64,000 nucleotides of DNA, taken from positions 62,001-126,000 of the IMG/VR virus record IMGVR_UViG_3300018080_000117, one strand, 5' to 3'. Origin of the DNA: a virus. Both the position numbers and the translations under genes were made by a program. Within the stretch, counting starts at the first letter, position 1; every line of letters begins with the position of its first letter. Positions 14,852 to 22,872 of the stretch are shown piece by piece. The notes below the pieces were generated by a model that was given only the letters and a program-made list of their open reading frames with translations, had not been told where the DNA came from and did no database searches.

Positions 14852-17197
14852 ATGGCTGTCATTACTTCTAACGCTTCCGGCAATTGGTCAGCAGGCGGTA
14901 CGTGGGTAGGTGGTGTTGCTCCTGCGTCCGGTGACTCTGCGGTTATCGCTAACACTCACGTTGTAGACATTGACGGAAATATTACGGTGGGTCCTGCCAG
15001 TGGGCTCGATCCTAACCCAACTAGCGATTGTTCGGTGTACATCCAAACTGGTGGAACCCTTCGAGTTCCGCATACCGTAGCAGGTAACTACACCCTTACG
15101 CTTCGCGGTCCAATCTACGTAGCTACTGGCGGTACGTTTACGATCGGTACCGACAGCGATAATCCAATTCCTAGTAACCGAACTTTCGATATTCTCTTCG
15201 ACGACATTACGGTCAACAATTGGATAGCAGGGTCGTTTAAGATCTACGGATACCCGTCTTACCACATGGCAGACGCCGATTCTTATCGTTCTAGAATTGA
15301 CACAGACGCTGGAGCAGGTGCAGGAGCTACGCTAAGTTTGCCAGATAGTGTGGATTGGCAAAGTGGAGACACCGTATTGGTTGGCACAGGCGGCGACCCT
15401 GGCCATGCGATCACAGGTGTAGAAAAGGTTACTCTTACTGGCAAGACAGACGCAAGCACCTTTACTGCCAACCTTGGGTCTAATCACTTTGGAGATGCAA
15501 ATTACGGGGATGTACTAGTAAACATAACTAGAAACGTAAACATCGATATCGGTGGGGCTTACCAGTACCAATTTGCAAATCGGGATAGTACAGTTTCATT
15601 TGTTAGAGACGCAGAGTTTGACCTTAACTGGTGCTGCTTTAGCAACGGAGGAAGAAGCACAGAAGCTCTTTTTGAGTTTGGTCTGTTGAATGCTAGGTAC
15701 GCTGCAGACAAGGTAAGCTTCAATCACGTATGTTTCGACACAATCCGATCGGCTACGGTACCTTGGATCAACATTGAGAACTGTGGGATCGATCCTGCGG
15801 ACGGGTATCAATTTACAGATCTCGTTTTTTACGACTCCTACATTTGTATTCGAGTACAAGACGGTACAGGCTGGAGGATAAACGGAATAACAAGCATTGA
15901 TGCTAATAGCACACACCTAAATTCTATAAACACAACCCTAGACTCAACAGGGATTGAAGAGGTTTTGAATGCTTGGTTTGTGTACGACGGTATTGTGTTC
16001 GATGACATCATGCCTAGTTTGGTGACTAACTTCAAAATCCATGGGGTTGACTATTTTGCTAATGTATCTTCAACCACTTCTAGTGACAACCAACGAAAGT
16101 CTAAATGGGATACTGGAGAAATTTTCGCTTTGCAAAATGTGGCAGGAACGTTGATAGGTACGGGGTCAGACAATCCTTTGAATTGGTTTTTCAAAGACGT
16201 TGAATGGAAATCTTGTCTTGGGCATTGTTTGAATTACAACGCATGCTCCGGTACTTCGGTGTTTGAGTTTGTTGGTTGTTCTTTTGACGGCAACAATACT
16301 GGCAATAACAACGCTCGTGCAGCAATCGCAATTAACCAAGCTCCTGGATCTTCGTTAATTTTTCGTTCGTGCAACTTCGGAACAACAACTCAAAATTATC
16401 GGTGGAACACCATATTCAACACACACCCACGAGGCGCTTTGTCTAGACTTCTTTTTTCTAATTGCGTAATCAAAGAACCTGCCAACTGGTCACCTACCAC
16501 AACCTATGACTGGTACGGAGACGGCGACAGAGAAAGACTGTGGGCGCTTGGACTAAATTCTTACCAATCGCAATACGACAGAATGCAACTTGGAATTAAC
16601 GGGTCATATGAATTGGTTGACTGCCAATTACTAAACGCAGCCGACGCCGATCAATGGAGCACTTTGTATCCGAACACCGATTCCGTAGCCTTTATACACG
16701 GCGGTGGGGAGATGCACAAAGTAAGTTCTGGAGAAGCCGCCGGTTATCAAGATGGAACTTATGCCCGAAAGTTTTTGCCGTTTAACCCAGGCATGCGAAC
16801 TTATGCAACCTATGCGAGACCGTTGCTAATCCCACTAACGAGCGGGGAACAGATAACAGTAACCTTAGACTTCAAGAAAAATTTAGCAGTGCAATCTGAT
16901 TTTCGCTTACCGAAACTGCACATGGAAGGCTGTGGTATCTCAACGCTAGACACTATGCAGGATATTCAAAACACCTGGGATACCCTTACAGTAACTGGAA
17001 CTGCTAGCTACACAGACGTTGTTCGGGTTACGGTATCTTGTTGGGCCATGGTCGACGATTCATACATATTGAGCGCCGACAACCCAACAAGACAAGCTAC
17101 TACGTCAACGGTAGGTGCTTACAACTATCCTTACGACCCTGGGGATTCAGACAACCTAATTTTATACTGTGATAAGCTTACCGTAACGATTAGTTGA
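14852..17197 (+). CDS. Tail fibre or tailspike-like protein, parallel beta-helix
   Basis: A 781-aa protein beginning MAVITSNASGNWSAGGTWVGG, a common N-terminus in phage surface proteins. It continues with short repeated beta-strand turns (TGGTLRVPH, ATGGTFTIG, many Asn/Gly), typical of right-handed beta-helices. The C-terminal 150 residues look like a globular beta-sandwich (LTSGEQITVTLDFKKN). It likely binds a surface glycan or other receptor. No catalytic residues can be assigned. The rest of the tail genes are 40 kb away on the other strand, so this is an isolated adhesin module. Confidence 0.75.
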   Translation: MAVITSNASGNWSAGGTWVGGVAPASGDSAVIANTHVVDIDGNITVGPASGLDPNPTSDCSVYIQTGGTLRVPHTVAGNYTLTLRGPIYVATGGTFTIGTDSDNPIPSNRTFDILFDDITVNNWIAGSFKIYGYPSYHMADADSYRSRIDTDAGAGAGATLSLPDSVDWQSGDTVLVGTGGDPGHAITGVEKVTLTGKTDASTFTANLGSNHFGDANYGDVLVNITRNVNIDIGGAYQYQFANRDSTVSFVRDAEFDLNWCCFSNGGRSTEALFEFGLLNARYAADKVSFNHVCFDTIRSATVPWINIENCGIDPADGYQFTDLVFYDSYICIRVQDGTGWRINGITSIDANSTHLNSINTTLDSTGIEEVLNAWFVYDGIVFDDIMPSLVTNFKIHGVDYFANVSSTTSSDNQRKSKWDTGEIFALQNVAGTLIGTGSDNPLNWFFKDVEWKSCLGHCLNYNACSGTSVFEFVGCSFDGNNTGNNNARAAIAINQAPGSSLIFRSCNFGTTTQNYRWNTIFNTHPRGALSRLLFSNCVIKEPANWSPTTTYDWYGDGDRERLWALGLNSYQSQYDRMQLGINGSYELVDCQLLNAADADQWSTLYPNTDSVAFIHGGGEMHKVSSGEAAGYQDGTYARKFLPFNPGMRTYATYARPLLIPLTSGEQITVTLDFKKNLAVQSDFRLPKLHMEGCGISTLDTMQDIQNTWDTLTVTGTASYTDVVRVTVSCWAMVDDSYILSADNPTRQATTSTVGAYNYPYDPGDSDNLILYCDKLTVTIS

Positions 17198-17221
17198 CTT
17201 TTTCAAAAAGCACGGTACAAT
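17194..17221 (+). promoter_or_regulatory. Sigma-70-type promoter for the sugar dehydrogenase gene
   Basis: TTGACT (17194-17199), a 16-nt spacer and TACAAT (17216-17221). The -35 overlaps the stop codon of the tailspike-like gene. The spacer region carries CTTTTTCAAAAAG, similar to the palindrome in the promoter at 717-745, so both may respond to the same regulator. Confidence 0.6.
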
Positions 17222-17227
17222 TAATTT

Positions 17228-17384
17228 GCCTGCGGTCGATGTTCCCCCCCACATTGGTCCAGGCTTAGGCTGTGAGGGCCAGCCACAAGGTATCCGTAGG
17301 GTACCAGCCCTCAATTCTTCCGTTGAAAATTCCAAAAAATCAGGTAGGTTTTAAGCACACTCAAAAACTCTTGCGAGGACAGGC
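17228..17384 (+). promoter_or_regulatory. Structured 5' leader of the sugar dehydrogenase gene
   Basis: About 155 nt separate the promoter from the ATG at 17385. It can form TGAGGGC with GCCCTCA (7 bp) around a core holding TCCGTAGGGTACC (17293-17305), a 13-mer also found at 7513-7525. An alternative, mutually exclusive helix pairs GGCTG with CAGCC. Two competing folds in a leader suggest an RNA switch or protein-binding site, but no known riboswitch class was recognised. Confidence 0.4.
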
Positions 17385-18614
17385 ATGCACTCAGTTTCGG
17401 TTGTTGGGTTAGGGTACGTAGGATTGCCTTTGGCTCTGGCGTTTGAGGCTGTAGGGTTGCGCGTTTGGGGGATTGATCACGATCTTGAAAAAGTACAAAT
17501 GCTCAACCGCAAAAAATCTTACCTAACCACAGTCCACGACAACCGATTGCTTTTCGCTTCTGGGTTTCATGCCACAACTAAAAAAGCAGTAATTGCTGAA
17601 TCCGCTGCGGTTATTGTTTGCGTTCCAACACCAATCGACGAAAACAACGAACCTAACCTTAGTTACCTTAAAGACACTTGCCAACAAATTGCCGAACACC
17701 TAAACGGACAGCTCGTGGTAATCGAATCAACAAGCTATCCCGGAACAACCGAAGAGATCGTCAAACCGATCTTAGACTCTTCAGGAAAGCATTACAGCTT
17801 AGCTTACTCTCCCGAAAGAGAAGACCCCGGCAACCCTCATTACAACGTGTTCAACACGCCTAAGATCGTAGGAGCGGACGATAAGCTAAGCTTGGACCAG
17901 GCTATCGAACTTTACGAAAAGGTGTGCAAAACCGTAGTTCCGGTAAGTTCCTGCAAAGTAGCGGAGATGGCCAAGTGCTTGGAAAACGTCTACAGAATGG
18001 TCAACATTAGCCTGGTCAACGAACTAAAGGTTTTTTGTGACTGCGAGGGGATAGACATTTGGGAAGTAATCGAAGCCGCTAAGTCAAAGCCCTTCGGCTT
18101 TCAAGCCTTCTATCCAGGCCCCGGTACTGGAGGGCACTGCCTGCTACCTGATTCGATGTACCTCGCAGCCAGGGCCAAGCAAATCGGTGCTAAGGTCAAT
18201 TTCATCGAGCTGGCGGGACAAGTCAACAAGTCCATGACATGGTTTGTATTTAAAAAAGCTCGTCAGGCCCTCAAGGAAGTTTTGGACAAGGACCTAAAAG
18301 ACTCAAAGGTTTTGGTAATTGGACTGGCATACAAACCCAATATCAACGATACCCGCGAAAGTCCCGCATTCCCGCTTATCAAGGAACTAAAGTTTTTCGG
18401 GGCCGACGTGTGTTATCATGATCCATTTGTCCCCGTGTTCCCAAAAACCCGCAATTATGAGTTCGACCTTGCTTCGATCGACATTTGTGAGGACCACGGT
18501 ATTGACTGCGCGATTTTAGTGACGGATCACGACAATCTAAACTACTTAGAGATTTCTAAGTTTCCTGTCATTGTAGACACCCGCAACCGTATTCCTGCTG
18601 CCTTCAAAGCCTAA
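17385..18614 (+). CDS. UDP-sugar dehydrogenase (UDP-glucose/UDP-ManNAc dehydrogenase family)
   Basis: The 409-aa protein starts SVVGLGYVGLPLALAFEAVGLRVWGID (NAD-binding Rossmann fold) and has VCVPTPIDENNEPNLSYL, IESTSYPGTTEE, YSPEREDPGN and the catalytic-Cys motif GPGTGGHCLLPDS with C252. The C-terminal NDTRESPAFPLI matches the UDP-binding domain. The family oxidises the C6 alcohol of a UDP-hexose to a uronic acid using two NAD+. Which UDP sugar is used is not clear; the SPEREDPGN segment resembles the UDP-HexNAc branch. It has its own promoter and leader and is apart from the other sugar genes at 41.7-49 kb. Confidence 0.9.
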   Translation: MHSVSVVGLGYVGLPLALAFEAVGLRVWGIDHDLEKVQMLNRKKSYLTTVHDNRLLFASGFHATTKKAVIAESAAVIVCVPTPIDENNEPNLSYLKDTCQQIAEHLNGQLVVIESTSYPGTTEEIVKPILDSSGKHYSLAYSPEREDPGNPHYNVFNTPKIVGADDKLSLDQAIELYEKVCKTVVPVSSCKVAEMAKCLENVYRMVNISLVNELKVFCDCEGIDIWEVIEAAKSKPFGFQAFYPGPGTGGHCLLPDSMYLAARAKQIGAKVNFIELAGQVNKSMTWFVFKKARQALKEVLDKDLKDSKVLVIGLAYKPNINDTRESPAFPLIKELKFFGADVCYHDPFVPVFPKTRNYEFDLASIDICEDHGIDCAILVTDHDNLNYLEISKFPVIVDTRNRIPAAFKA

Positions 18615-18634
18615 CCTTACAAGGAGAGGGGTTT

Positions 18635-19075
18635 ATGCTAGTTCATCCACACCTGCACAAGGCGATGGAAAGCCTAAGAACCTTTGCGGATAAGAAGCAC
18701 CTCGACTTTGGCTGTATGGACTTAGGAACGGCGTACTCACACCTACGGGTCATGCGGTACAACACAATCGCAGAGATGATTCGAGAAGACCCCGATCTTT
18801 TCAGAAAGTGTGTGCGAGACGGAACCAAACCAATCAAAACGCTTCGCAACACATTGTCTTCAACAAAGACAGACTTCATAGTGAACACTCTGCGAAAGAG
18901 ACGGTGTACAAAGACAGAGCTTGCTGAACTTTTGCACGAAGAGTTCAACGATGGCCGCACCATCCGAGACCTTATTGGGTACGTCAATGAACGTTTCGTT
19001 GCGCTAAAAAAACGTGGAGTAAAAGTCATCAAAGTTGGTGCTAAGGGACGCAAAGGAGTTTACGAAATCAAATGA
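18635..19075 (+). CDS. Hypothetical protein with C-terminal winged-helix-like domain, 146 aa
   Basis: Strong ribosome site (AAGGAGAGGGG). The N-terminal half (MLVHPHLHKAMESLRTFADKKHLDFGCMDLG) is unassigned. Residues about 75-146 (KTDFIVNTLRKRRCTKTELAELLHEEF...VKVIKVGAKGRKGVYEIK) resemble the C-terminal segments of the proteins at 24680 and 9585: helix, HTH-like helices, then a wing ending KGxYxIK. Likely nucleic-acid binding. Overlaps the following MT-A70 methylase by 4 nt (ATGA), so the two may act together. Confidence 0.7.
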   Translation: MLVHPHLHKAMESLRTFADKKHLDFGCMDLGTAYSHLRVMRYNTIAEMIREDPDLFRKCVRDGTKPIKTLRNTLSSTKTDFIVNTLRKRRCTKTELAELLHEEFNDGRTIRDLIGYVNERFVALKKRGVKVIKVGAKGRKGVYEIK

Positions 19076-19635
19076 AAGGATTCGATCTAATCTACGTTGA
19101 TCCTCCCTGGTCATACAAGGACACGTGCTCTGCGGGTAAACGAGGCGCTGTTCACAAGTACCCAGTGATGAGTTTAGAAAACATTATTAGCCTTCCTATT
19201 TGGAAGCTGGCATCAGACAACTGTCTTTGTGCTACTTGGGGGACGTGGCCTCAACTACCAATCGTTTGCCAAGCACTAGAGGGCTGGGGGTTTACGTACA
19301 AAAGCGTTGGGTTCGTCTGGGTCAAGACAACCAAAAACAAAAAGCTTCATTGGGGGATGGGCAACTGGACACGCGCAAATAGTGAGTTTGTTTTGTTAGG
19401 CGTGCGAGGAAAGCCAAAACGTGTGGACAAGGCAATTCATTCGATTGTGCATTACCCAATTTCGAAAACACATTCTCGAAAACCTAATGTAATACGAAAA
19501 AAGCTGGCTAGGCTTGTAGGCAACCCTGAACGCAAAATCGAATTGTTTGCCACAGATAAGGTTCCTGGTTGGCGGTGTACAGGGTTTGAAGTAGATGGTC
19601 GTGATATTCGAGATGTCTTGAAAAGGATAAAGTGA
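19072..19635 (+). CDS. MT-A70 family adenine methyltransferase
   Basis: The 187-aa protein starts MKGFDLIYVDPPWSYKD; DPPW is the MT-A70 catalytic motif. Other family marks are SLPIWKLASDNCLCATWGTWPQL, GFTYKSVGFVWVKTTKN, NEFVLLGVRGKPKR (as SEFVLLGVRGKPKR) and KIELFATDKVPGWRCTGFEVDGRD. These enzymes transfer methyl from SAM to N6 of adenine in DNA or RNA; phage members usually modify DNA. Normal family length, so likely intact. It may compensate for the decayed methylase at 784-1478. Confidence 0.88.
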   Translation: MKGFDLIYVDPPWSYKDTCSAGKRGAVHKYPVMSLENIISLPIWKLASDNCLCATWGTWPQLPIVCQALEGWGFTYKSVGFVWVKTTKNKKLHWGMGNWTRANSEFVLLGVRGKPKRVDKAIHSIVHYPISKTHSRKPNVIRKKLARLVGNPERKIELFATDKVPGWRCTGFEVDGRDIRDVLKRIK

Positions 19636-19636
19636 A

Positions 19637-20050
19637 ATGACCACAGACGACGAGTTCTTTGATATTTTGGATACTCAATTGGTTGAAAAACCGATCGAAC
19701 CCAAGATACCATTAGAGCAGTTGGACCCTCCAGAAACGTGTACCGTAGAAGACATTCGAAAAACACATGTCTACCCAGAAGGGATAAAAGACCAGCTCGA
19801 TAAGTACGAAAAGTTTTTGAAGGAGATGGCCAGTGCTAACGACAAAATTCAAAAAATTTTGGAGAGCTGGTTCAACGAGGAAAGCAATGAACAAGATCGC
19901 CTAAAAAGGTTCGTACAAGGGATAAAAATTCTACAATACCGAATGATCGTAAGTGTTATTTCAAACAACCTAAACGCAGACGATGCCCAGAAATACGTCA
20001 ACCTCTACCAAGAATTGGTACAAGCGGAACTACAACTTAGAAAAGGGTAA
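19637..20050 (+). CDS. Hypothetical helical protein, 137 aa
   Basis: Begins MTTDDEFFDILDTQLVEKPIEPK with an acidic, Pro-containing N-terminus, then long amphipathic helices (KDQLDKYEKFLKEMASANDKIQKILESWF). It starts 1 nt after the MT-A70 stop. The coiled-coil character suggests a protein-protein partner in the replication operon, but no function can be given. Confidence 0.7.
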   Translation: MTTDDEFFDILDTQLVEKPIEPKIPLEQLDPPETCTVEDIRKTHVYPEGIKDQLDKYEKFLKEMASANDKIQKILESWFNEESNEQDRLKRFVQGIKILQYRMIVSVISNNLNADDAQKYVNLYQELVQAELQLRKG

Positions 20051-20052
20051 CG

Positions 20053-20238
20053 ATGAACGCCAAAGTTACAGACGCATTTGTTCAAGCTTTTAGAAGCGAG
20101 GCAGACTACCACGACGCTTTTGCAAATCTAGTTGCTACAGGTGTCTTGCCGCTAGGAGTGGTAAAAGACGATCCAAGAGTAAAGGACATAGTTTTACGTT
20201 GTCAAAAGGCACGCAATGAAAATCTTAATCACCGTTGA
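20053..20238 (+). CDS. Hypothetical small protein, 61 aa
   Basis: MNAKVTDAFVQAFRSEADYHDAFANLVATGVLPLGVV; soluble and mostly helical. It starts 2 nt after the upstream stop and overlaps the helicase start by 23 nt, so its expression is tied to the helicase. Unrecognised. Confidence 0.65.
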   Translation: MNAKVTDAFVQAFRSEADYHDAFANLVATGVLPLGVVKDDPRVKDIVLRCQKARNENLNHR

Positions 20239-21643
20239 CCCGCACCGTCTAAAAGTATCTCCTAAAATACCAAAGTACCTGCTTGAAAATTTGTGTTTGT
20301 ACACTCGTTACAGGGTTGATAATTACGAGTACACCGTTAGGGGGCAGGAAGGATGGAACGGCTATGTCAATACGTTCAACGTTTACAAACAAGAGGCTCC
20401 TGCTGGTTTGTGGCGGCGTATTCAAAATTTTTTCAAAAACGAAGAATTCGATGTCGAAGTTGTTTGGGCTGAATGCAAACCTCTTGGAAAAAAGAAGCCA
20501 TGGGTACACACCCTAGACCTTGCCCACCACCAAATAAGATCCGTAGAGGCTGCTGTAAAAGGGCGTTACGGAATTATCGACGGGGCAATCAGGTCAGGCA
20601 AAACAGCGATCATGGGGGCGATCCTAAACAAAATTAATCGAACACCTGCAATTGTTCTAACCGTTGGTAAAGACTTAGTGATTCAAACATCCCGTGAATT
20701 GGAGCGTTTCACAGATTTTGAAGTAGGCAGTCTTGTAGATTCCAAGTATGAAAAGGGAGAGGTGCTGGTTACGAGCTATCATGCTCTTATCTCTGCTCTA
20801 AAAAACCGATCGGAAACAACAGAAAAAACGAAGCAACGCAACAAAGAGATCAGAAAATTTGTTGGGGATACTGACGTGCTTTTACTCGATGAGTGCCATT
20901 ACGCCTTAGCGCCCAAAACCGCAAAGGCCTTAAAGAAGCTTAGTCCAGCTTATAAGATCGGCTTGTCTGGAACGCCTAACAGAGAAGGCACACAGACAAC
21001 TGAACGAGAAGCTGCGCTAGGACCAACCCTTTGTCGAGTAAGCTTACAACAAATGGTTGAAATCGGAAGGTTGGCAAAACCGCTAACAATTTGGTACGAG
21101 CTTCCTGCACAGTGGTATCTCAAAGACGGGATTTATGATTTTGGAGAAGACTACGATTCAAACATTATTAAGAACGCTTACCGCAACCAGTTCATCAAAG
21201 AAATCGTTGATAACCTTTATTCAAAGGGCAAATCCTCGTTCGTTATGGTTTCTAAGATTGAGCACGGCAAGGAACTAGAAAGGCTTATCCCCAAAAGTTA
21301 CTTCGTTCGAGGAGCAGTCAGTACTAAGGTTAGATGGAACATGTATCGTGCTGTGCAAGAAGGGAAGCTTTCTTGCGTGATTTCAACAGTCTCCAAACTT
21401 GGCCTAGACCTACCAAAATTAAATGCAGTGATCAACGCAGAAGGCTACCGAAGCAAAACAAGCACAGTGCAGAAGCTGCGATCATTGACCGGCATTGAAG
21501 GCAAAAGGGTCGGGTTGATTATCGACTTCTTGGACCATTCGAAGTACACGCAAAGACACAGTATTCAGAGGTTGAAGTTGTACAAATCTAAACAGTTTGT
21601 GATCAAAAAACGCCAAGTACCGGAGGATTACTATGGGAAATAA
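20216..21643 (+). CDS. Superfamily 2 DNA helicase (UvsW-like)
   Basis: 475 aa with ordered SF2 motifs: Walker A GAIRSGKTAIMGAIL (about 118-132), motif II LLLDECHYALAP, motif III LSGTPNRE, and C-terminal motifs VISTVSKLGLDLPKLNAVINAEGYRSKTS with QKLRSLTG. This is the layout of phage UvsW-type helicases that unwind branched DNA and R-loops and help switch to recombination-driven replication. The N-terminal 110 residues would be the DNA-binding part. It sits at the head of the replisome operon and overlaps the next gene by 11 nt. Confidence 0.88.
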   Translation: MKILITVDPHRLKVSPKIPKYLLENLCLYTRYRVDNYEYTVRGQEGWNGYVNTFNVYKQEAPAGLWRRIQNFFKNEEFDVEVVWAECKPLGKKKPWVHTLDLAHHQIRSVEAAVKGRYGIIDGAIRSGKTAIMGAILNKINRTPAIVLTVGKDLVIQTSRELERFTDFEVGSLVDSKYEKGEVLVTSYHALISALKNRSETTEKTKQRNKEIRKFVGDTDVLLLDECHYALAPKTAKALKKLSPAYKIGLSGTPNREGTQTTEREAALGPTLCRVSLQQMVEIGRLAKPLTIWYELPAQWYLKDGIYDFGEDYDSNIIKNAYRNQFIKEIVDNLYSKGKSSFVMVSKIEHGKELERLIPKSYFVRGAVSTKVRWNMYRAVQEGKLSCVISTVSKLGLDLPKLNAVINAEGYRSKTSTVQKLRSLTGIEGKRVGLIIDFLDHSKYTQRHSIQRLKLYKSKQFVIKKRQVPEDYYGK

Positions 21644-22172
21644 GCCGGTCTGCAAACGAAGAACCTTGCTTTTTACCGACGACCCTATCGAACGAAAAAT
21701 TATTGAAATGGCTTCTACCTTATCTAGTCAAAACGACCGGCTAAAAAAACAGATCGAAAAATCTGGCGCTTGGGCAGCCCAGAAGCATGTTGACCAGTGG
21801 AGACCTTTTGACTTCCTACATTACTTCAATGACCTTTATGAACAACGCTACCGTCGCCAATACCACCTAAAAGGAAGTTTAGTTCGTGCCTATGATCAAA
21901 TCGAAAAATTTATGCGGGAAGTAGACGCAGATAACAAGACGTTTAAGAGTTTTATCGATATAGCTTTTGCCAGGCACTTCAACGATTTCGCTCCTCCAAC
22001 ACTTCAACACATTATCAACAAAACAATCTTTTCGAAAGTGATGAAAAAGCACAAACCAAGTAAAAGACTGACAGACTTAGACCACCGAATCGCTAGAGAA
22101 TCTTTTATCGAAGACGAGCACGACCCCTACGCTTACTTGGACGAAATGATTGCTAATGAGTGCCTACACTGA
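21633..22172 (+). CDS. Hypothetical protein in replisome operon, 179 aa
   Basis: Starts MGNKPVCKRRTLLFTDDPIERKIIEMAS, basic and helical with several aromatic residues (FDFLHYFNDLYEQRYRRQYH). It lies between the SF2 helicase and the DnaC-like loader and overlaps both. Position suggests a replication accessory role, for example an origin-binding or loader partner, but no motif supports a specific claim. Confidence 0.7.
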   Translation: MGNKPVCKRRTLLFTDDPIERKIIEMASTLSSQNDRLKKQIEKSGAWAAQKHVDQWRPFDFLHYFNDLYEQRYRRQYHLKGSLVRAYDQIEKFMREVDADNKTFKSFIDIAFARHFNDFAPPTLQHIINKTIFSKVMKKHKPSKRLTDLDHRIARESFIEDEHDPYAYLDEMIANECLH

Positions 22173-22872
22173 CCTTGAGAAAATAAAAAAAAATTGCAAG
22201 CTCTGTGCTGGTATTGGAATGGTTCTCGTTGACGACGAACTACAATACTGCAAGTGCGTTCAACGGATTCGTCAAAAAGCTAAGCTTATTGACGCAAACA
22301 TTCCAAAGCAGTACTGGGATTTTCACATCGCGGATATTCACCAAAGCTTCAAAGAAGACAACAAAAAAGAATTCCATGCAGTACAAGCGTACATCAAACG
22401 CATAAGGGCAAACATCCGCAACGGTAAGGGGCTTTGGTTGTGGAGCCCTCCCGGTATGGGTAAAAGCACTTGTATTGCAGACATTCTCAGATCTGCGATC
22501 GCTACTGAGCACAAAGCTTACTTCTTGAAAGCAGCAAAGGTTGTTGAGCTTAGGATGAAGGCTCTTCGATCTGCTGAGGCTTCTGGCTTAGTAGACTACT
22601 TGTTATCTAAGGTAGACATTATTGCGGTTGAGGAAATAGAAAAAGTTTACCTAGCTTCGGAAGACACGCTACCAAACACGTTATTTTTTGATTTTCTTTC
22701 TGACTTATACGATTCGAAAAGAGCGCTGCTAGTTACTTCAAACTGTTCCCCCGCTAAGGTAATTGAAAAGTTCCCTACGTATATTGCAGACAGGTTGCGT
22801 TTGTTGAAAGTTCTACGATTTACGGGGAAGTTTTCGGGGCGTAAACTGGCGCAGGCAAATGCTCGAACTTAG
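22156..22872 (+). CDS. DnaC-like AAA+ helicase loader
   Basis: ATG 22156 (MSAYTDLEKIKKNCKLC) is chosen over the earlier TTG. An N-terminal Cys cluster (C-x2-C and C-x-C: CKLC, YCKCV) resembles the zinc motif of DnaC/DnaI-type loaders. The AAA+ core has Walker A LWSPPGMGKSTCIADI and Walker B-like IIAVEEIEK, plus sensor-like VTSNCSP and an arginine-rich IADRLRLL. Such proteins load the replicative helicase onto ssDNA. It is followed by the DnaB-like helicase with a 14-nt overlap. Confidence 0.86.
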   Translation: MSAYTDLEKIKKNCKLCAGIGMVLVDDELQYCKCVQRIRQKAKLIDANIPKQYWDFHIADIHQSFKEDNKKEFHAVQAYIKRIRANIRNGKGLWLWSPPGMGKSTCIADILRSAIATEHKAYFLKAAKVVELRMKALRSAEASGLVDYLLSKVDIIAVEEIEKVYLASEDTLPNTLFFDFLSDLYDSKRALLVTSNCSPAKVIEKFPTYIADRLRLLKVLRFTGKFSGRKLAQANART

